Origin: Pleurodeles waltl
Taxonomy: Eukaryota; Chordata; Amphibia; Caudata; Salamandridae
Length of the DNA stretch: 64,000 nucleotides
Direction of reading: 5' to 3'
Assembly (NCBI RefSeq): GCF_031143425.1
Contig: NC_090445.1
Coordinates: forward strand, 821,288,817 to 821,352,816
The notes below the pieces were generated by a model. It did no database searches and had not been told where the DNA came from. It worked only from the letters and a program-made list of their open reading frames with translations. Of this stretch, positions 33,367 to 46,551 are shown piece after piece (positions within the stretch are counted from its first letter, which is position 1; every line of letters starts with the position of its first letter). The position numbers and the translations under genes are program-made.

Positions 33367-35369
33367 TGATGGCCTTAGGACTCTTCAACCTTTGCCACTG
33401 CAAATCAGTGCTAAAGTGCTTGTGCTTGCTCCCTAAAACATGATAGTATTGGCTTATATCCCATTGGTATATTTAATTTACTTGTAAATTCCTAGTAAGG
33501 TGGCACTTCCTGTGCCCAGTGCCTGTACATTAAATGCTACCAGTGGTCTTGCAGCACTGATTGTGCCACCCACTTAAAAAACTCTTTAAACCTGTCTTAA
33601 CTCTGCATGTGCAGTTGTAAAATGCCATTTTCACCTCAAAAAATAAACCTTTTGCCAGGCTCAAACCTTCCTTTTTAATATAAGTAAGTCACCCTTAGGG
33701 CAGGCCCTGGATAGCCCAGAGGGCAGGTTGCAGTGTATTTAAAAAGTGTGACGTACTTTTTAGTTTTGCATAGCCTGTTAGTGAAAAACCCTTATACTCG
33801 TTTTTCAATACTGCAAGGCCTACCTCTCCCATAGGCTAACATTGGAGTTACCTGTTTACTTTTAGTAAGTGATCATTTCCAAATGAGAGCAGGTAACCAG
33901 TTCATGTTTGGTGTCTTTGGAATGGTAATGATACAGCCTCACCTGTGGTGAATTCTGAATTTTAAATTACAATTTTGAAAATGGTACAGTTGGCATTTTC
34001 TTGCCTTAGCCATTTAGTTCCTGCAGCCTGTCTCTGGGTCACATGACTGGGTGTAGCTGGCAGTTGTGCTTTGTGTATTCCTCCTAGACAGCCACACACA
34101 GTAGAGAGCTTAGGTGTGCCTGGTTGGACCATCACTGGCAGCATCCGAGGGCACAGCTGGGCACATCCCTACTTATACTTGAATAGGCTGTGCTCTGCTA
34201 CCACACAAAAAGCAGCATACCCCCTGTAGTTAGTCTGAAAACCAGGACAGGGAAGATAGGATGTCTAGGGACTTCAAGGGGAAACTTCTAGAAGCTTCTC
34301 CAACTTCAAAGGAAGGCCCAGGTTTAAATATTGATCCCCAGACACCAACTCTTCAGTACACTTCTGGATCTGTGGATAATTTGCCAGGAAGAAGTTCTGC
34401 TGAGCTGCTGAAAGGACTGCATCTATTGAAATGCGGTATCATATGACGCCAAGGGCTAGTTCACTAGCATCCTGAGCATCAGGGACAGAAGACTCCAACA
34501 ACATTGAACCTAGCACCTGGACTGTCCTATCTGTGAGTTATATTATGCGAAGTGGTGCCGCCTTAGTCCTGGACCCTTAGAAGTAGGCCTGAAGGTGTTC
34601 TGCCAGCCCAGCTGTTGACCCAGCAGAACTAACGGATCAACTCTGCTGAGCGGCGCAATCTAAAGCAAATCAAATGCATCATCTGTGAGGATTCTCCTGA
34701 CGCAAGAACTCCACAGCAACCCTGCAGCCGACATCAGAACCGCCACATGCGTGAAGCTTTCCCGATGAAGGTTTTTGTATCGCAAAGCCCATGTTGACGG
34801 CAGCCTTAGCAGATTCTTGCATCGCAGTCTCACAGCTCTTCGGAATCAGCGCATCACCTTGACTGCATGACCCATCCTGTATGCAGGACCTTCTAACCCT
34901 TCGCAATCCTGGATTTAAGATAATCCTGTTCAGCAGGCCTAACTGGGTCCCTGTAGCTGGCTCGCACTCCATCGTTATCGGCCTGAACTTGTGACTTTGC
35001 CCTTGCACGGCCAGATATCCACTGTAAGTGCTTTGAGCTCTTTGGCACTATGTTTACTGAAATGTTTAAACTTGCTGATCCCTGCGTCTACCAATTAGAT
35101 AATTGTCGTTTTGGCCTGTTTTATTTATTCAAATTTTGTCTATTTTTCTAAATTGGTGTGGGATTTTTCTTGTGTCGTGTTTTCACTTTGTTACTGTTTG
35201 AAGTGCTGCATAAATACTTTGGACATTGCCTCCAAGTTAAGCCTGACTGCTCTGTGCCAAACTACTAGAGCGATGAGCACAGGTTCATTTGGGGTTTGCT
35301 TGTGCCTCACCCTGGTGAGGATTATGGTTGCTGCTTGAGTTGCCTCAACCAGTAACCCAGTTTCTTACA
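33367..35369 (+). mobile_element. LTR-like unit, about 2.0 kb, probably a solo LTR
   Basis: The unit begins TGATGGCCTTAGGACTC and ends CCAGTTTCTTACA, so it is TG...CA bounded. The internal landmarks (CCTAGTAAGGTGGCACTTCC, GATAGCCCAGAGGGCAGG, GCCTGACTGCTCTGTGCC) agree with a large LTR family I associate with newt genomes. That identification is from memory. No coding region, no partner LTR and no matching 5-bp flanks were found (ATTTC left, GGAAG right). It may be a diverged solo LTR whose target duplication has mutated, or the ends may be misplaced by a few bases. Frames inside it are spurious. Confidence 0.5.
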
Positions 35370-35374
35370 GGAAG

Positions 35375-37495
35375 GGACAAACACAAGAAGGAAACGATGG
35401 GACAATCAAAGCAATCAAATATTCTGCAAGCAAATGAGTGACAATAAAACCAGCCAATGGTAAGCAATGGTTCCCTGGAAGTTTTATGTAAGCCCACAAT
35501 AGTTCTTTGGAAGTGTGGTACGCTCAACCTAAAAATATTCTACAACAAGTTTGTTTAAGATGACTTAAACATAATGTTCCATAAGGGAGTGAAATCCGTA
35601 AATACAGAGAGAGACCACCTTAGGCCGCAAATGAGTGTTTTTGGAGGAAGTGTGCTGAAGGATAACAATGTGTTTTATGGTCAAGAATATGAAAGATTAC
35701 ATACAACAATATAATATTTTGCTTTAGTTTATCCACAATGTGGAAATAAATGGGGATGTATGCAAGTTAAAATGGCATATGAAATATTAGAAATGTGTAA
35801 CGGACACCTACCAGCATTAAGGAGAGCTCCCCATGGGCACGAATTTAGTTAATGCCAGCAGTAGCATAAGTGAAATCATGCCCCCCTTTGGCAGTGACAT
35901 CACAAGATTGACCCTTTTTCTTCTTCCTAGGCTCTCAAAAGATCCCGGTGTGCCCTGCATTTGATTGCATTTTGCCACAGTTTTCTCAATTTGCAGTGTG
36001 TGGTCTATCCTGCAACATTACTTTGGAGTATACTACTAAGAATCAGTATCATACATGATTCTTTAGTACATAGTTTTTCGTGATAAGGCTGGGAGGCACC
36101 AATAAAATGTGAATAACCAAACTTTTAAGTATTTTTTAATCGTTAGGATCCCAGTTTACCTTACTTATGAGGTTTATGCCACAATCCTCGTAAAGAACTC
36201 TGGGTGGGGTCCACCATACACATCTATAGGATTTATGGTGAGGAGGGGCGTGAAATTGAAGCATGCCACCTTGGTGGGTGAAGGCCTTCCTCCTGTTTTG
36301 GGAATCCCTTAGGCTTTATCTCATATGGTAAATCATTTGGAATTCAAATGCCCCAATATGCCCACTGTGAGGGAGTCTGGCACACCTGAATCATTTTAGG
36401 TCATAGCCTCAAGATGTGCAAGGCTGTGTCAACTTGTCATCTCACTTCTAAGTGTTTTTCAACCTTTTGAAATTAATTTTGTGGTAAATAAAGCATTGTT
36501 GCTCCTCACTGTTCCAAAGCCAACATACATTTTAAGTTCAACATGGCAATAACAAAGTGTTTTTTAAACCAAATCTCCTAGTATTTGTGTTTTACTTATT
36601 TGGAAGTGGAAGTAATGAGAGGCTAAAGCAATTGCTAGTCTGAACAGGAAGTTAAAAGCAGCACTGGGCAATATTCAACTATCTCACTGTATTGCAACGA
36701 GTGAGCGAGCGTAACAAACAAACCTGACACTTTCTAGGTTAATCTGCCAAGAATGTATGTATATTTTAATTGGGCTTAATCATGAACTATACAGCACAGT
36801 GTATCACGTAGGTTAAGTACAAATTTTGGCTGTAAAGGCAGGTCTAAGGATAAACTCTTGCAGGATCCCTGTGCAGTTCCGTGGCTTTCTGAGTATCCCT
36901 TAAGATTGCTTCTTTGCAGCAGTACATCTTGCTTGTACTTCTAAGGCAGCTGGACGGCCCCCTCATGGCTGATGTCTCGGCTGGAGGAGAGGAGTACCCT
37001 TCAGTTGACCCAGCCATGAAATCAAGCCACTTTCCTGCCCCCTTCTTGGGAAGGGTTTTGTGTCACCTCTATAGTCATCCTGGAATACTGTCTTGCTTAA
37101 CTATTCATCCGTACCTTCTGTCCACATTAAGCCTCTACTCTTGTAGTTTTTCGCCTTTTACCTTACTTTCACATCTTTAAGGTCTGTTTTATTTTTGAGT
37201 GACACATGCAACAGATGGCAGGTATTTCTTATTTTATCAGAATGTGGCAGGCAGGGAGAAGCAGGAATAACATCGGTACTGCCCCACCTTCCTTCCTCAA
37301 ACCATACTCCTTCTAGACTATCTTGCTTTGTTTATCCCACTTCCACCTCAGTCGCATCTCAAATGAGTAACACCATGTTCTCGCTCAGTACATCAGTATG
37401 CTCCGCACTATGCAGAGCCTGTGAACCTTGTGTAAGAAGGAAGTGCAAAAAGCACATTCCTATTCTTCTCTTTTATAAGTATTTAAGTCTTCGTA
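35375..37495. other. Non-coding stretch, nothing recognised
   Basis: Mixed sequence. TTTTTCAACCTTTTGAAATT near 36455 has the flavour of an old hAT end, but no partner was found. The frame at 36914-37180 has no domain. Confidence 0.4.
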
Positions 37496-37499
37496 CTCC

Positions 37500-37522
37500 T
37501 TTTTTTTTTTTTTTTTTTTTTT
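37500..37522. repeat. Poly-T run (23 T)
   Basis: An uninterrupted T-run followed by CTTCTCAG. It could be the poly-A tail of a minus-strand retroposon or a strong pyrimidine tract. No adjacent body or exon is recognised. Confidence 0.85.
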
Positions 37523-37689
37523 CTTCTCAGTACCGAGAAACTCGTTGTCATTGCACACACTTTTCCTTGAAGAAAAAAACAAGTAAAAGGCTTGGCTTCA
37601 GAATTGTGATAAGAGGACTGGCTTTAAAAAAAAGTAGTACTACGCAAATTGCATAAATAGCAGGTACCAAGATCTGCTGGTAGGCTCAG

Positions 37690-38150
37690 CTGTGGCCAGG
37701 AGCGGCTGCTGGCAGGAGTAACTGGTGGGCCAGCATGCGGAGTGGGTGGTCAAATAAAAAAAACACTTATCTACCTCGTCACCTCGCTCCCACCGCCTCA
37801 GTGATTCTGCCTTCCTCCCCACCCAATCCAGACGCCTCTTTCATGCTGTTACGCAGCATGCACCGGAATTGGCCTGAACAGGCTGAAATGTCGCTCAGGG
37901 AGGGAGTAGCAGCCTGCACTTGGACCCCACCCAGATGTGAAACACAGCCGGGTGGAGAGTTCCAAGTGCCCATGTCAGTTTGGCTGGCCTTGGACGTCTC
38001 GCAAAAATCAGCATGCGCACTTGGAGTGCTCCTAGCACTCCTCACCCCCTCTTTGTGATGCGGAGAATGATGGCCCCACCCCACCCTACCTTGGCGGAAA
38101 AATAAAATTATAATAAAAATGTTTTTATTATCATTTTAATTTTCTGCTAT
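37690..38150 (+). repeat. Hairpin-chain repeat, copy 2
   Basis: Same layout as 3966-4350: a G-rich head (GGAGCGGCTGCTGGCAGG), an A-run linker (AAATAAAAAAAACACTTATC), a pyrimidine block, then hairpins. Visible stems are GCATGCTG-type pairs around 37843-37862, CCACCC...GGGTGG around 37926-37957 and AAAATTATAATAAAAAT with its near-complement at 38104-38143. The segment CAAGTGCCCATGTCAGTTTG corresponds to copy 1 CTAAGTGCGCATGTCTGTTT. The stems are more decayed than in copy 3. Confidence 0.55.
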
Positions 38151-38154
38151 CATG

Positions 38155-39195
38155 CTTCCTCCTTTCAGCAGGGGGTGACGCTCCTCTGCCATAATGGAGG
38201 GGCTGTGACTGGCTGTGGCCCATGTTGGGAAAGGACACGGGCCACAGCCATTGATGACTGCATTATTTGTGCCCTTTCGGAGACTCTGTCTAGTTTATAG
38301 ATTCCAGTTGAAGAAATCTTCTTCTAGTTTTCGTTCTTAACAACCTCCTTTACTCAGGGAGGATATCACGGCCACAAGCATTAGCTTTCTTGCATCTGTG
38401 GTGCACCATGTTTGGCTGGAGTTTCCCTTTCTTGGAAACAGTGTAAGCCTGGGCAGTGGATCCACTCAATGTAACATACCGCCATTGCCAGGGCAAGTAT
38501 TGAGAATGATTGATCACAAATATGGATAAGAAAAACTCTGAAAGCAGCGACCATACCAACCTTGAATGAACCTACATTGCCCTTCCTAGAGCCCATCCTC
38601 TACATTTGCCCTAATGTAGGTGCCAATCTTGTGATGGGGTGGTGGTGGTTTCCTTGAGGACTACTGGCAGGGAGTTGTGACGGTTGTATGTTGCAACACT
38701 GACTACAAAAAAATCAACCAGCTGTAATAGGCAGGATATTGACTTGCACAATATCATCAGTGTAAGCACACATAGGGGGCTGTAGATTTACTATTCCAAC
38801 TCCACATATACTTACCTCGATAACGTTACACATGTAAATAGCTTATAGTCATTGTAGCAGGCTGATATTTCAGAGTTGATACTGTGGCACCCCAGTGAGA
38901 GCTACCTCCTGGCCAGTGTGGCCTCTTTCATTGACTTCATGCTCAGGATTTTCAAAAAGGATGTTGATTCTTCAGGATGGTGATAGTCGAGTTTCTGAGT
39001 ATGGGACCTTTTGAAATGTAATTCTGTCCTAGGGTTTAACTAAAGATGTCCGCCAGGAGGATTTTGAAGCAGCTGCATCCAAATAATATTGGTTGGGGCT
39101 TACCTTTAATTAACCATTGTCTTGGATAACATATGGCTACAGAGCATAACATCAAAAGGTTAATAAAGAAAAATTAGTGACCACAAAAAATACGG
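38155..39195. other. Non-coding stretch, nothing recognised
   Basis: No repeat matched inside the window and no domain-bearing frame. Minus frames at 38350-38596 overlap in two phases. Confidence 0.4.
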
Positions 39196-39222
39196 TTCCA
39201 CTAAGTGATCACAAAAAGTACG

Positions 39223-39267
39223 TTCCCACTAAGTTCACCTGGACATACCTGGTGAACTTAGTGGGAA
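39223..39267. repeat. Perfect 17-bp hairpin
   Basis: TTCCCACTAAGTTCACC (39223-39239) pairs exactly with GGTGAACTTAGTGGGAA (39251-39267) across an 11-base loop. It lies just upstream of the 314-bp duplication and may be the end of the same repeat. Confidence 0.85.
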
Positions 39268-39283
39268 GGGTATTCACAGAAGT

Positions 39284-39910
39284 GTATCCCGTGCTGACTG
39301 TGCCACTGGATTCAAGCTAGCCTGGCTCACAAGTGGTGATATCCCGAAACCGATCCCATATTGCTTGTTTCCAGTCCATGGAGGACCTTGCCTGGCAGTT
39401 AGGGGTAGACTGTTCCCATGGGGAGCAGGGGCAAGACTGATATGCATTTGGCTGGGTCCAAACCGGACTGACCAAAAGAATGGTGGATTAAACCCAGATT
39501 TGATACTGAGGGTGCATGTTTGATTTTTTCATTGTTCCGTCCATCATCTGTTTGTATGGCTTTTGTAGCCCAAAGTGGTAAGGGTATGCCCAGACGTGGG
39601 TTCCATGCTCACTGTACCACTGGATTCAAGCTAGCCTGGCTGATGAGGAGTGATCCCTTGCAACCAGTCCCAGGATGCTTGTTTCTGGTCCAAGGAGGAC
39701 CTGGCCTGGCAATACGGGCTGGACTTTTCCCATGGGGAGCAGGATCAAGACTGATTTGCATATGGCTGGGTCCGAACTGGGGTGGTGTGGTGAGCAAAAA
39801 AAGATTGATTAAACCCAGATCTGTGGCTTGGGGGGTGGGGGGGGGGGGGGTCAGGGGTAATGTTTTGATTTGTTCAGCCTTCCGTCCATTATCTGTGCTT
39901 TTTACAAACA
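39284..39910 (+). repeat. Two tandem copies of a 314-bp repeat
   Basis: ACTGGATTCAAGCTAGCCTG occurs at 39305 and 39619 (offset 314). Each is followed in the same order by GCTTGTTTC, a GGAGGACC-type block, CCCATGGGGAGCAGG, CAAGACTGAT, GGCTGGGTCC, ATTAAACCCAGAT and TTCCGTCCAT. Identity is roughly 75-80% by eye. A 13-base G-run (39837-39849) sits in copy 2. The frames at 39520-39939 and 39609-39911 are by-products. Class unknown; SINE-like or satellite-derived. Confidence 0.75.
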
Positions 39911-39914
39911 ATAC

Positions 39915-42900
39915 TGCAGCAAATTTCCCAGCCAGCTAAAATTGTTATTACAGAAATATTTTATCATTGGACTTTTATCTTTGAATATTGCGTAAGCAGC
40001 ATAATCATCTTAGAAAGTGTAATAAGGAATTTTGTAGCCCAGGACATCTGCACCCAGACCAATTACAACCAAATTTTATTTTAAGTGAATGTGAAGTAAA
40101 TCAGCTACTTACCTAATGTCAAATCATTTGTTCTCAACTTTAGTCCAACTCCAGATACACCTCAGCGGCTCCACCCACTGCTTTGTTCTTGGTCAGTCTT
40201 ATTTTTAATACCTCATTCTATTTTCATTGCCCTGGTGAAGAGGTTGGTTCTCTGATGAGCACCTGCTCTATGATTTTGACTTCTTGAAGACACAGCTTTC
40301 CCTCAGAGAGGCTGTCACACATTCAGGACAAACAGGAAACCAGGGGCTCATTCACAGAGAAGATGAAAAGCAGCAATCATGGGAAGGGAACTGGTTGTAT
40401 TACTAGGTAGGCTCACTTCTACAAGGCTGTATCCTAGGCCCTTTATGCTAACTTGTTAATTTTTCATAACTTGACCTGTGCTTGCTTAAACCTACCCTCC
40501 GCATTTATCCATTTTCTGAAGTATCCATTTTTTCACCCCCTTGGTTATAACAGCTTTTTCTAGACCTGACCTTGCTTACACTCCTCTGGAATTCCCTCCT
40601 CTCCTTCACTTGTACTTGGTCCAACAGTTGATTTACTTTGATGGTGATAGTGTTCTTCAGTGTGCTACGTGTGTACGTTGCTGTGTTGCTAATTGGTGGC
40701 ATTTACAAGCTATTTGAGTTCCTTCGGCTACCTCGGGAAGCATGATCACCTCTAGCATAATAATCACTACCAGGGTATCTCCTATCAGGGGAAGTGGACC
40801 AATCAACATGAAGACACCAATTTGATTGACTGCCAACACCAACATAGCTATATCATCCACCGTTACCCTCTTTCTTTTCCTCTTAGGAATAGGCTAACGT
40901 ATCTTCAGGTGAGAAGAGCAAGGGTGGTAATCAGTGAGGGACAGGCAGGCTCAAACATCATAATCCAGAGGTGCATCAGTGATAGGTTAGTATCCTTTAG
41001 ACACCAAAAGACCAAAGTATTGTTTTCATTCAGGAAGTAAAAGAGGTGTACCACTGCAAAGGAGATAGGAGTAGGAAGAAGTTGGAGAGATACCCAGAAC
41101 CAGGTGAGGACCACCTATTCTGTCATCAGAGAGAAGTGAAGAAAGTGACAGTCATGCACCCCTAAGAGAGGATGCCCAAAACAACATAGTAGCGAGAGCA
41201 GAGGAACACAGCATGTACTGTACTCTTGGGCCAAGCTACTAAGCTACTGAGAAAAGCCAAGTACTGTTTTCATCCCTGCTGAGAACCTAAAACCAGGGCA
41301 CAGTTTCTCCTGCTGAGAACCTAAAACCAGGTTGAAGTTTCAGCTTAGTCATCTGAGCTTGGTGGGGTCTGGTGGGAAAGTAAGAGAGACAACACACTAC
41401 ATCCCTTCACCACCCGTATATATTGGTCGGCTTTGCACTTCATAAGAACACTGATGGGTATTTGGGGATAATCACACTGTGACTCTGTAAACACACAATA
41501 GAGTGCATCTCTTATTGCACTGTTGTTGTGGAAATTCAAGATAGCGCATTTGGTGTGGGGAAATCTTGCAGCACTCTATTTGTGAGATTCAAGAACACAT
41601 TTTGGTATGTTGATTAGAGTAAAGTGAGCCTTTCTTTGAAATATCTACCCAACAAACTGTTACGTTTGAAGCCTTTGTTTTGTTTGTGAGAGATCCTGAT
41701 TTTCCCACTGATGAACAGAGCCCCAAACTCAAGAGGAACCACTGAGAGGCCACTATTCTGAATATCATAAGGGAAAGACTTTGATTATTCATTTACCTAC
41801 CTGAAGTAAACATCAGAGTAAACCAGCATATCCCAGAGTCCTATGCTTTTGATGATCCACTGTTCTCGATCTGAGTCCACCTATTAGCTTCCACCAGAAA
41901 TAGAATACAATCTTAAGAGCTGTGTGTGTTCACCACACTCTGAATAAAATAATACTTGAAAGGATTGGTGTGAGACTTTTCCTGCTACAGGTCTGCAGCC
42001 TCATTGGAGGTCCACCATGTCCGACAACCCTGCTAGTGGCTCTTACATCTGCAAATCAAACAAGACACATTCACACTTTTTGTTCAGGTTAACCCTTTGC
42101 TGGATTTTTGTAAGAATGAAATACACTGAGCGCACACTCTGTTGGTTCCTAGGTTCTCTCAAACGTTCTTATTAATCAAAGGGCATCTTTTTCTGCATTC
42201 ATCCAGGCTCCTTCAACACTAACATAAAAAACCCGTTGTTGCCATTCAGAAGGATCCACTAACCTTTCTTCCTATTCTTCATGAATGGATCAAAATTGAT
42301 CCATGCCAGATATTTAGCGTTATCATTGCCTATGTAAATTACTATTTGAATATTCTGAACATACGGCATAGATTTTGATAGGCTTCACACATACACACTT
42401 TCCCTATTTATTTGTTGTGTGGGATCGTTCAGTTAAAGGACATTTTCCTACACATTTCCTTATATGGATAGTTATGTGCATAAATCTGTTCTACCTCATC
42501 TCTAACTTACATAATAATGTGTCGCTCCAACAGAAGTAAAGTTGGGTAGTGCTATAAAAACAATAGTCTGGGAATTTGCAAGGGTGCCATTTGAGGAATA
42601 CCACACGTTTCTAAAGCACAGTAGTGCTGTTACCGATGTCAGAATTGGGGCACATGTGGGCAGGCATTTCTGAGAATGAAGATGCCTACCTTCCTCGAGG
42701 CAGCAAAGCTTGCCGTTTTATTTCAAGTCATGTGAATCTATCAAAGATCCAAGGCAGATAAGAGATGGTAGTTACTTGTACCTTAACTCCTGCATAGGTA
42801 TTTTTAATAGTTTTCATTTGAGGCCTATCATCCTCCCTACTGAGGCTATTGGATCATCTTTTCTGTTGAGCCCTTGTACAGTAAGAGTTTCACAAGGTGG

Positions 42901-44130
42901 GTATGTAGCTTGAGACATGGCTGCTCATTGGCTAAGACTAAGCAGCTCGTATATCGTGATAGATTGGATGCTAAGGTCGGTAGGGCCGGTGTACAAATGA
43001 AATGTGTAAATCCATTACACTAAAGCCTGTGTTTAGATTTATGAATTCAATGAACTTCCAGGGTGCTGAAGGAATTCTTTGACAGACACAAGTTTTCCAA
43101 AAATAGCCATAGAAAACGTGTAGAATTCATAAATGTAGGTAGTGCACCAATGTATTTGGGGGAATGTATTTTTGTGTGTACAACTGAACCTATACAAATC
43201 TCCACATAAAAAGTATTCTCTCAAGGACAAAGGAGCTTTTCTCCTACGCCCTCATCAGTTTTATGATGTTCTCATTGAGTCATGCCCTTGAGAGGAGTCA
43301 TTGTCTGTCCATAACCAGAGTTATGCGTTGGTAACCAGAGACTGGTCAGATGAAGGTCATTAAATATCCATTCTGTTTGTGGGTTTTCTGAGACGTTTAG
43401 AGTGTTTGAAACTGGAACATCAAATCCTTCACAAGTACAATCTAATTTATGCATTTGTAATATTACACCACCAGTGGATAATATTAAGCATGGGTAACTT
43501 GATTTACGCGTGCAGGGTCACCTTTTGTGAAGCCATGTGTGTACATAAATCGAACTCATGAAATAAAATGCCCTTGAAAATCAGTCCCTATGTGTATATG
43601 CTACAATATTATTGTTTTCTTATATTTATTCTCACTCCGTCGACCCCTTTGTGATTTGGTGGCCTAAGGTTGTCACTGTGCACTTAGGCTTGTTGGGGCT
43701 ATTTTGTTCCAGTATCTTTCTAACATCAATGTGTCTTGCTCCGACACTTAGAGCTCCCATTAAGAGGTAGACATTTGCATTTCATGTTAATCTGTAAAAT
43801 ATTTCTGAATGTATTAAAATACACTGGATCTAGCACTGAGCTACAGTGCAATGCACTCTAGAGATCTTGCTGATAAGATGTGCAATTAATTGCTGCGCTT
43901 CCTAAGCATGTCCTACTACCCCCTTTAAAAAGTATTTTTAAAAGAATTGCATTATTGGCCCCTGTCTTTTCTGATGCAATTGAAAAAATATCCTTCTATA
44001 AGGCATTGCCGAAATGAATTTTTGAAGTCCATGTTTATTACATTTACTGTGTTTCCTAGCCTAATCGTTTTGGTGATAATTGCATAGGGGTTAGTAAGTT
44101 CTTTTGCTAAGACCGATTATGCCTAGAATG
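39915..44130. other. Long non-coding stretch, no gene recognised
   Basis: No domain match. At 40657-40870 the minus strand has two overlapping frames, one with an arginine/glycine/tyrosine-rich tail. A remnant of an unclassified element is possible but unproven. A near-repeat CTGAGAACCTAAAACCAGG occurs twice (41279 and 41312). Otherwise nothing stands out. Confidence 0.35.
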
Positions 44131-44132
44131 CT

Positions 44133-44268
44133 TTTTCCTGGCGGTCCCCTGGTGGTCCGATGGCTAGGGTCGTAATGTGGCAGTCAGCTCATCTGGAGTG
44201 CGGTGGTCCGACCATCACCGCGAGTCTGGTGGTCCTCGGACTGACAGGCTCGTAATGAGGCCCCAAGG
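44133..44268 (+). repeat. GGTGGTCC-rich interspersed repeat
   Basis: Contains repeated GGTGGTCCGA or GGTGGTCCTC motifs and two copies of a GTCGTAATGTGG or CTCGTAATGAGG block bracketing the unit. The internal duplication and CpG-rich texture fit a short MITE-like repeat. No target duplication was identified. Confidence 0.4.
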
Positions 44269-44269
44269 G

Positions 44270-46540
44270 TGGATCTTATCTAATTAAGAGCTTAGTTTAC
44301 ATTTAGTATTCCACTACTCTCTACTTAGTGAAGTCTTTTGTATTCTGTCTTTAGGTATGATCTGATTGTTACTGTGTTTTACTCTCAAACCTAAAATTGT
44401 AAATAAAATATTTAGTCATCTTTTTGTTTTTTTTGGATTGTATGACTAATTTATGATTAAGTATGTTGGCTTTTTCTGTCTTTCTTTCACTACACGCCTT
44501 ATGTTGCTTGATATTCCTTTTGTGTTTTGCTGTTCAACACACAATACCCTAGCAATGTGTCTCCTTCATGCAATGCAAATAAAACAGAGAGAATTATCTT
44601 TTTCTTTAAACGTGTTGTTGTCAAAATGCCTGTAATGCAATGTGGCTTACACCTTCCATGAGTGTTTTGTTTAAGCGACCACTTTGAAATTTTTACTATT
44701 TTCTGAATGACCTACGCGTCTGTTCACTTCATCTGGAATTTAACTGTAAGATCTGGGAGTTTCTTTCTTGGTGCATTTCTATGCTTTCTGCCCTATACCT
44801 GTTCAAGTACTTCAATGAATCTCATGCGTTTTACAGTCACGGAAGTCTCGTCTTTCCTGGAAAACTTCATGGTTAGTCACCCACTCAGCTGGAGTCCTAA
44901 AATGTTCCATGCTACATGTTTTTTTAAAGCATAGTACGTTTTTCATGTGTGCTTCATATTATAAACTTAGCATAGTTTTTTTTTTATTATCTAGACTAAT
45001 ATTTGTTTTTTTTAGCATTGTAATTATTTGAGCTTTCAAAGTTTTTGTTAACCCACACTTCACAGGGTTTGCAATGCTGGATTGCTTTCCTCCCAGTATC
45101 ACTTACTAGAGTGCTTGCAGAGCTCATTGGTGCAAAAGCAGATGCCTCCCTCCTGCTTCCCCTCTCTTGTTTATTCAGTCTTTGGGGTAAAGGGTAAAGC
45201 TTTCTATGTCAACAGCCCAGTGGTGGAGGTAGGAAATGTGACAAGATGATCCCTCGACATCTGAAGCCACGTTGGTGTTGCTGTAGCCTTGTTACTCTTT
45301 GAAACACCACTGTGGTCACCGTGAATGAGGACTCACTGCTGCTTTAATGAAACTAGTCTTAAAGTGATGTTTGCCAATTAAGCTTTAACTGCACAGGCGC
45401 ATTGCTGACAACAGCAGAGATGATAGAAGCAAAAGCTACAGTTTCTGCAAACTCAACCATGTCCTAGAAATTAAGTATTTGTGCACAAATGCTTTGAGTT
45501 TTGATACTGTGATATCTATTGCACTTTAAGGACTTCATATGTGGTAGATTACCCAGTGTAATTGAAATAGATAAGTACGTGGATCACCGGAATACAGTGC
45601 GAGCTGAACTGCAGATTCACCAGGCTGAAAAGAATGGATGGCAAACTCAAGACACCAGATGATAATTGAATTGTCCAACAACCTCCTACATTAACTGTTA
45701 TCCAAATGTCACCTTGCAGTTGTCTAGAAAGGCTAAGGCAAAACACATCCATCCCTTTTCACTGAAGAGAGCCATTCAGTACTAGTGACCGCACCACACT
45801 CTGCATGCTATTTTGTCCTCAACATATGATTTGCTTGGTACGTCCATGCAAATGTGGCTCCCCCACCCCCAAATAATTAACATTCAGAATCTGCCTGCAA
45901 GTTTCTGTAAATTTCAGCGAATCAAGCCGTCCAAATTTTCTCCGTGCCCCACACATACCCCAACAAGCAACAGCAAACTATAGGAATTGTGAACAAGAGC
46001 AGTCTGCTACACCGGCCGTATTCACTGCCCAAAAAGGCCAAAAACAATTTAAACAGTCTCAGAGGATCTGTAATACAAGATGTTCTAGCCTCGTTGGAAT
46101 ATGAGGCCAGTGGGTATTTTCCATGTCCACATTATGGTTTCTAGTGGTGAAACCTAGGCATATAAGATAAACTCTACTACGTTTTGACCGATAAGACAGA
46201 TTTATAAATATTTATCCTAACCTCTGATTTGATGGCGGTGGTGGCAGCGTGTGCTGGCCTGGGTCTGATACCTCCTCCCATCTGGAAGGCATAATATGTG
46301 TAATTTACGTGGGGAGGTCTTCTGCGGTAAAAAACCTTAACTCTGCTTAACTTTGCAAAATGTAGGGAACAGAAAAATCCTTATTGCGAGCAGGTAGTTC
46401 CTGTGTGGCTTTGTGAGAGACAAGTGACTTACCGGGGTTTCCACTTATACATTATAGTTCCTGCATGATTTTTGGGTAACAATCCAAATCGGAAGAGCAG
46501 TGCTAACTTTTTCTTTTATGTCTGTTACAAGAGGAAGCTA
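44270..46540. other. Non-coding stretch, nothing recognised
   Basis: AT-rich first half, mixed second half. No repeat ends or domains. The frame at 44453-44635 lies in T-rich sequence and is treated as chance. Confidence 0.4.
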
Positions 46541-46551
46541 GTAATACACTT

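Noticed and set aside
37500..37560. Splice acceptor formed by the T-run plus CTTCTCAG
   Set aside because: The T-run is a slippage or retroposon tract, and the sequence after it has no open frame of note or donor.
40855..40910. Tiny exon between TTTTCCTCTTAG and CAGGTGAGA
   Set aside because: It would be only about 22 bases, and both splice-like strings are expected by chance in this much sequence. No coding support on either side.
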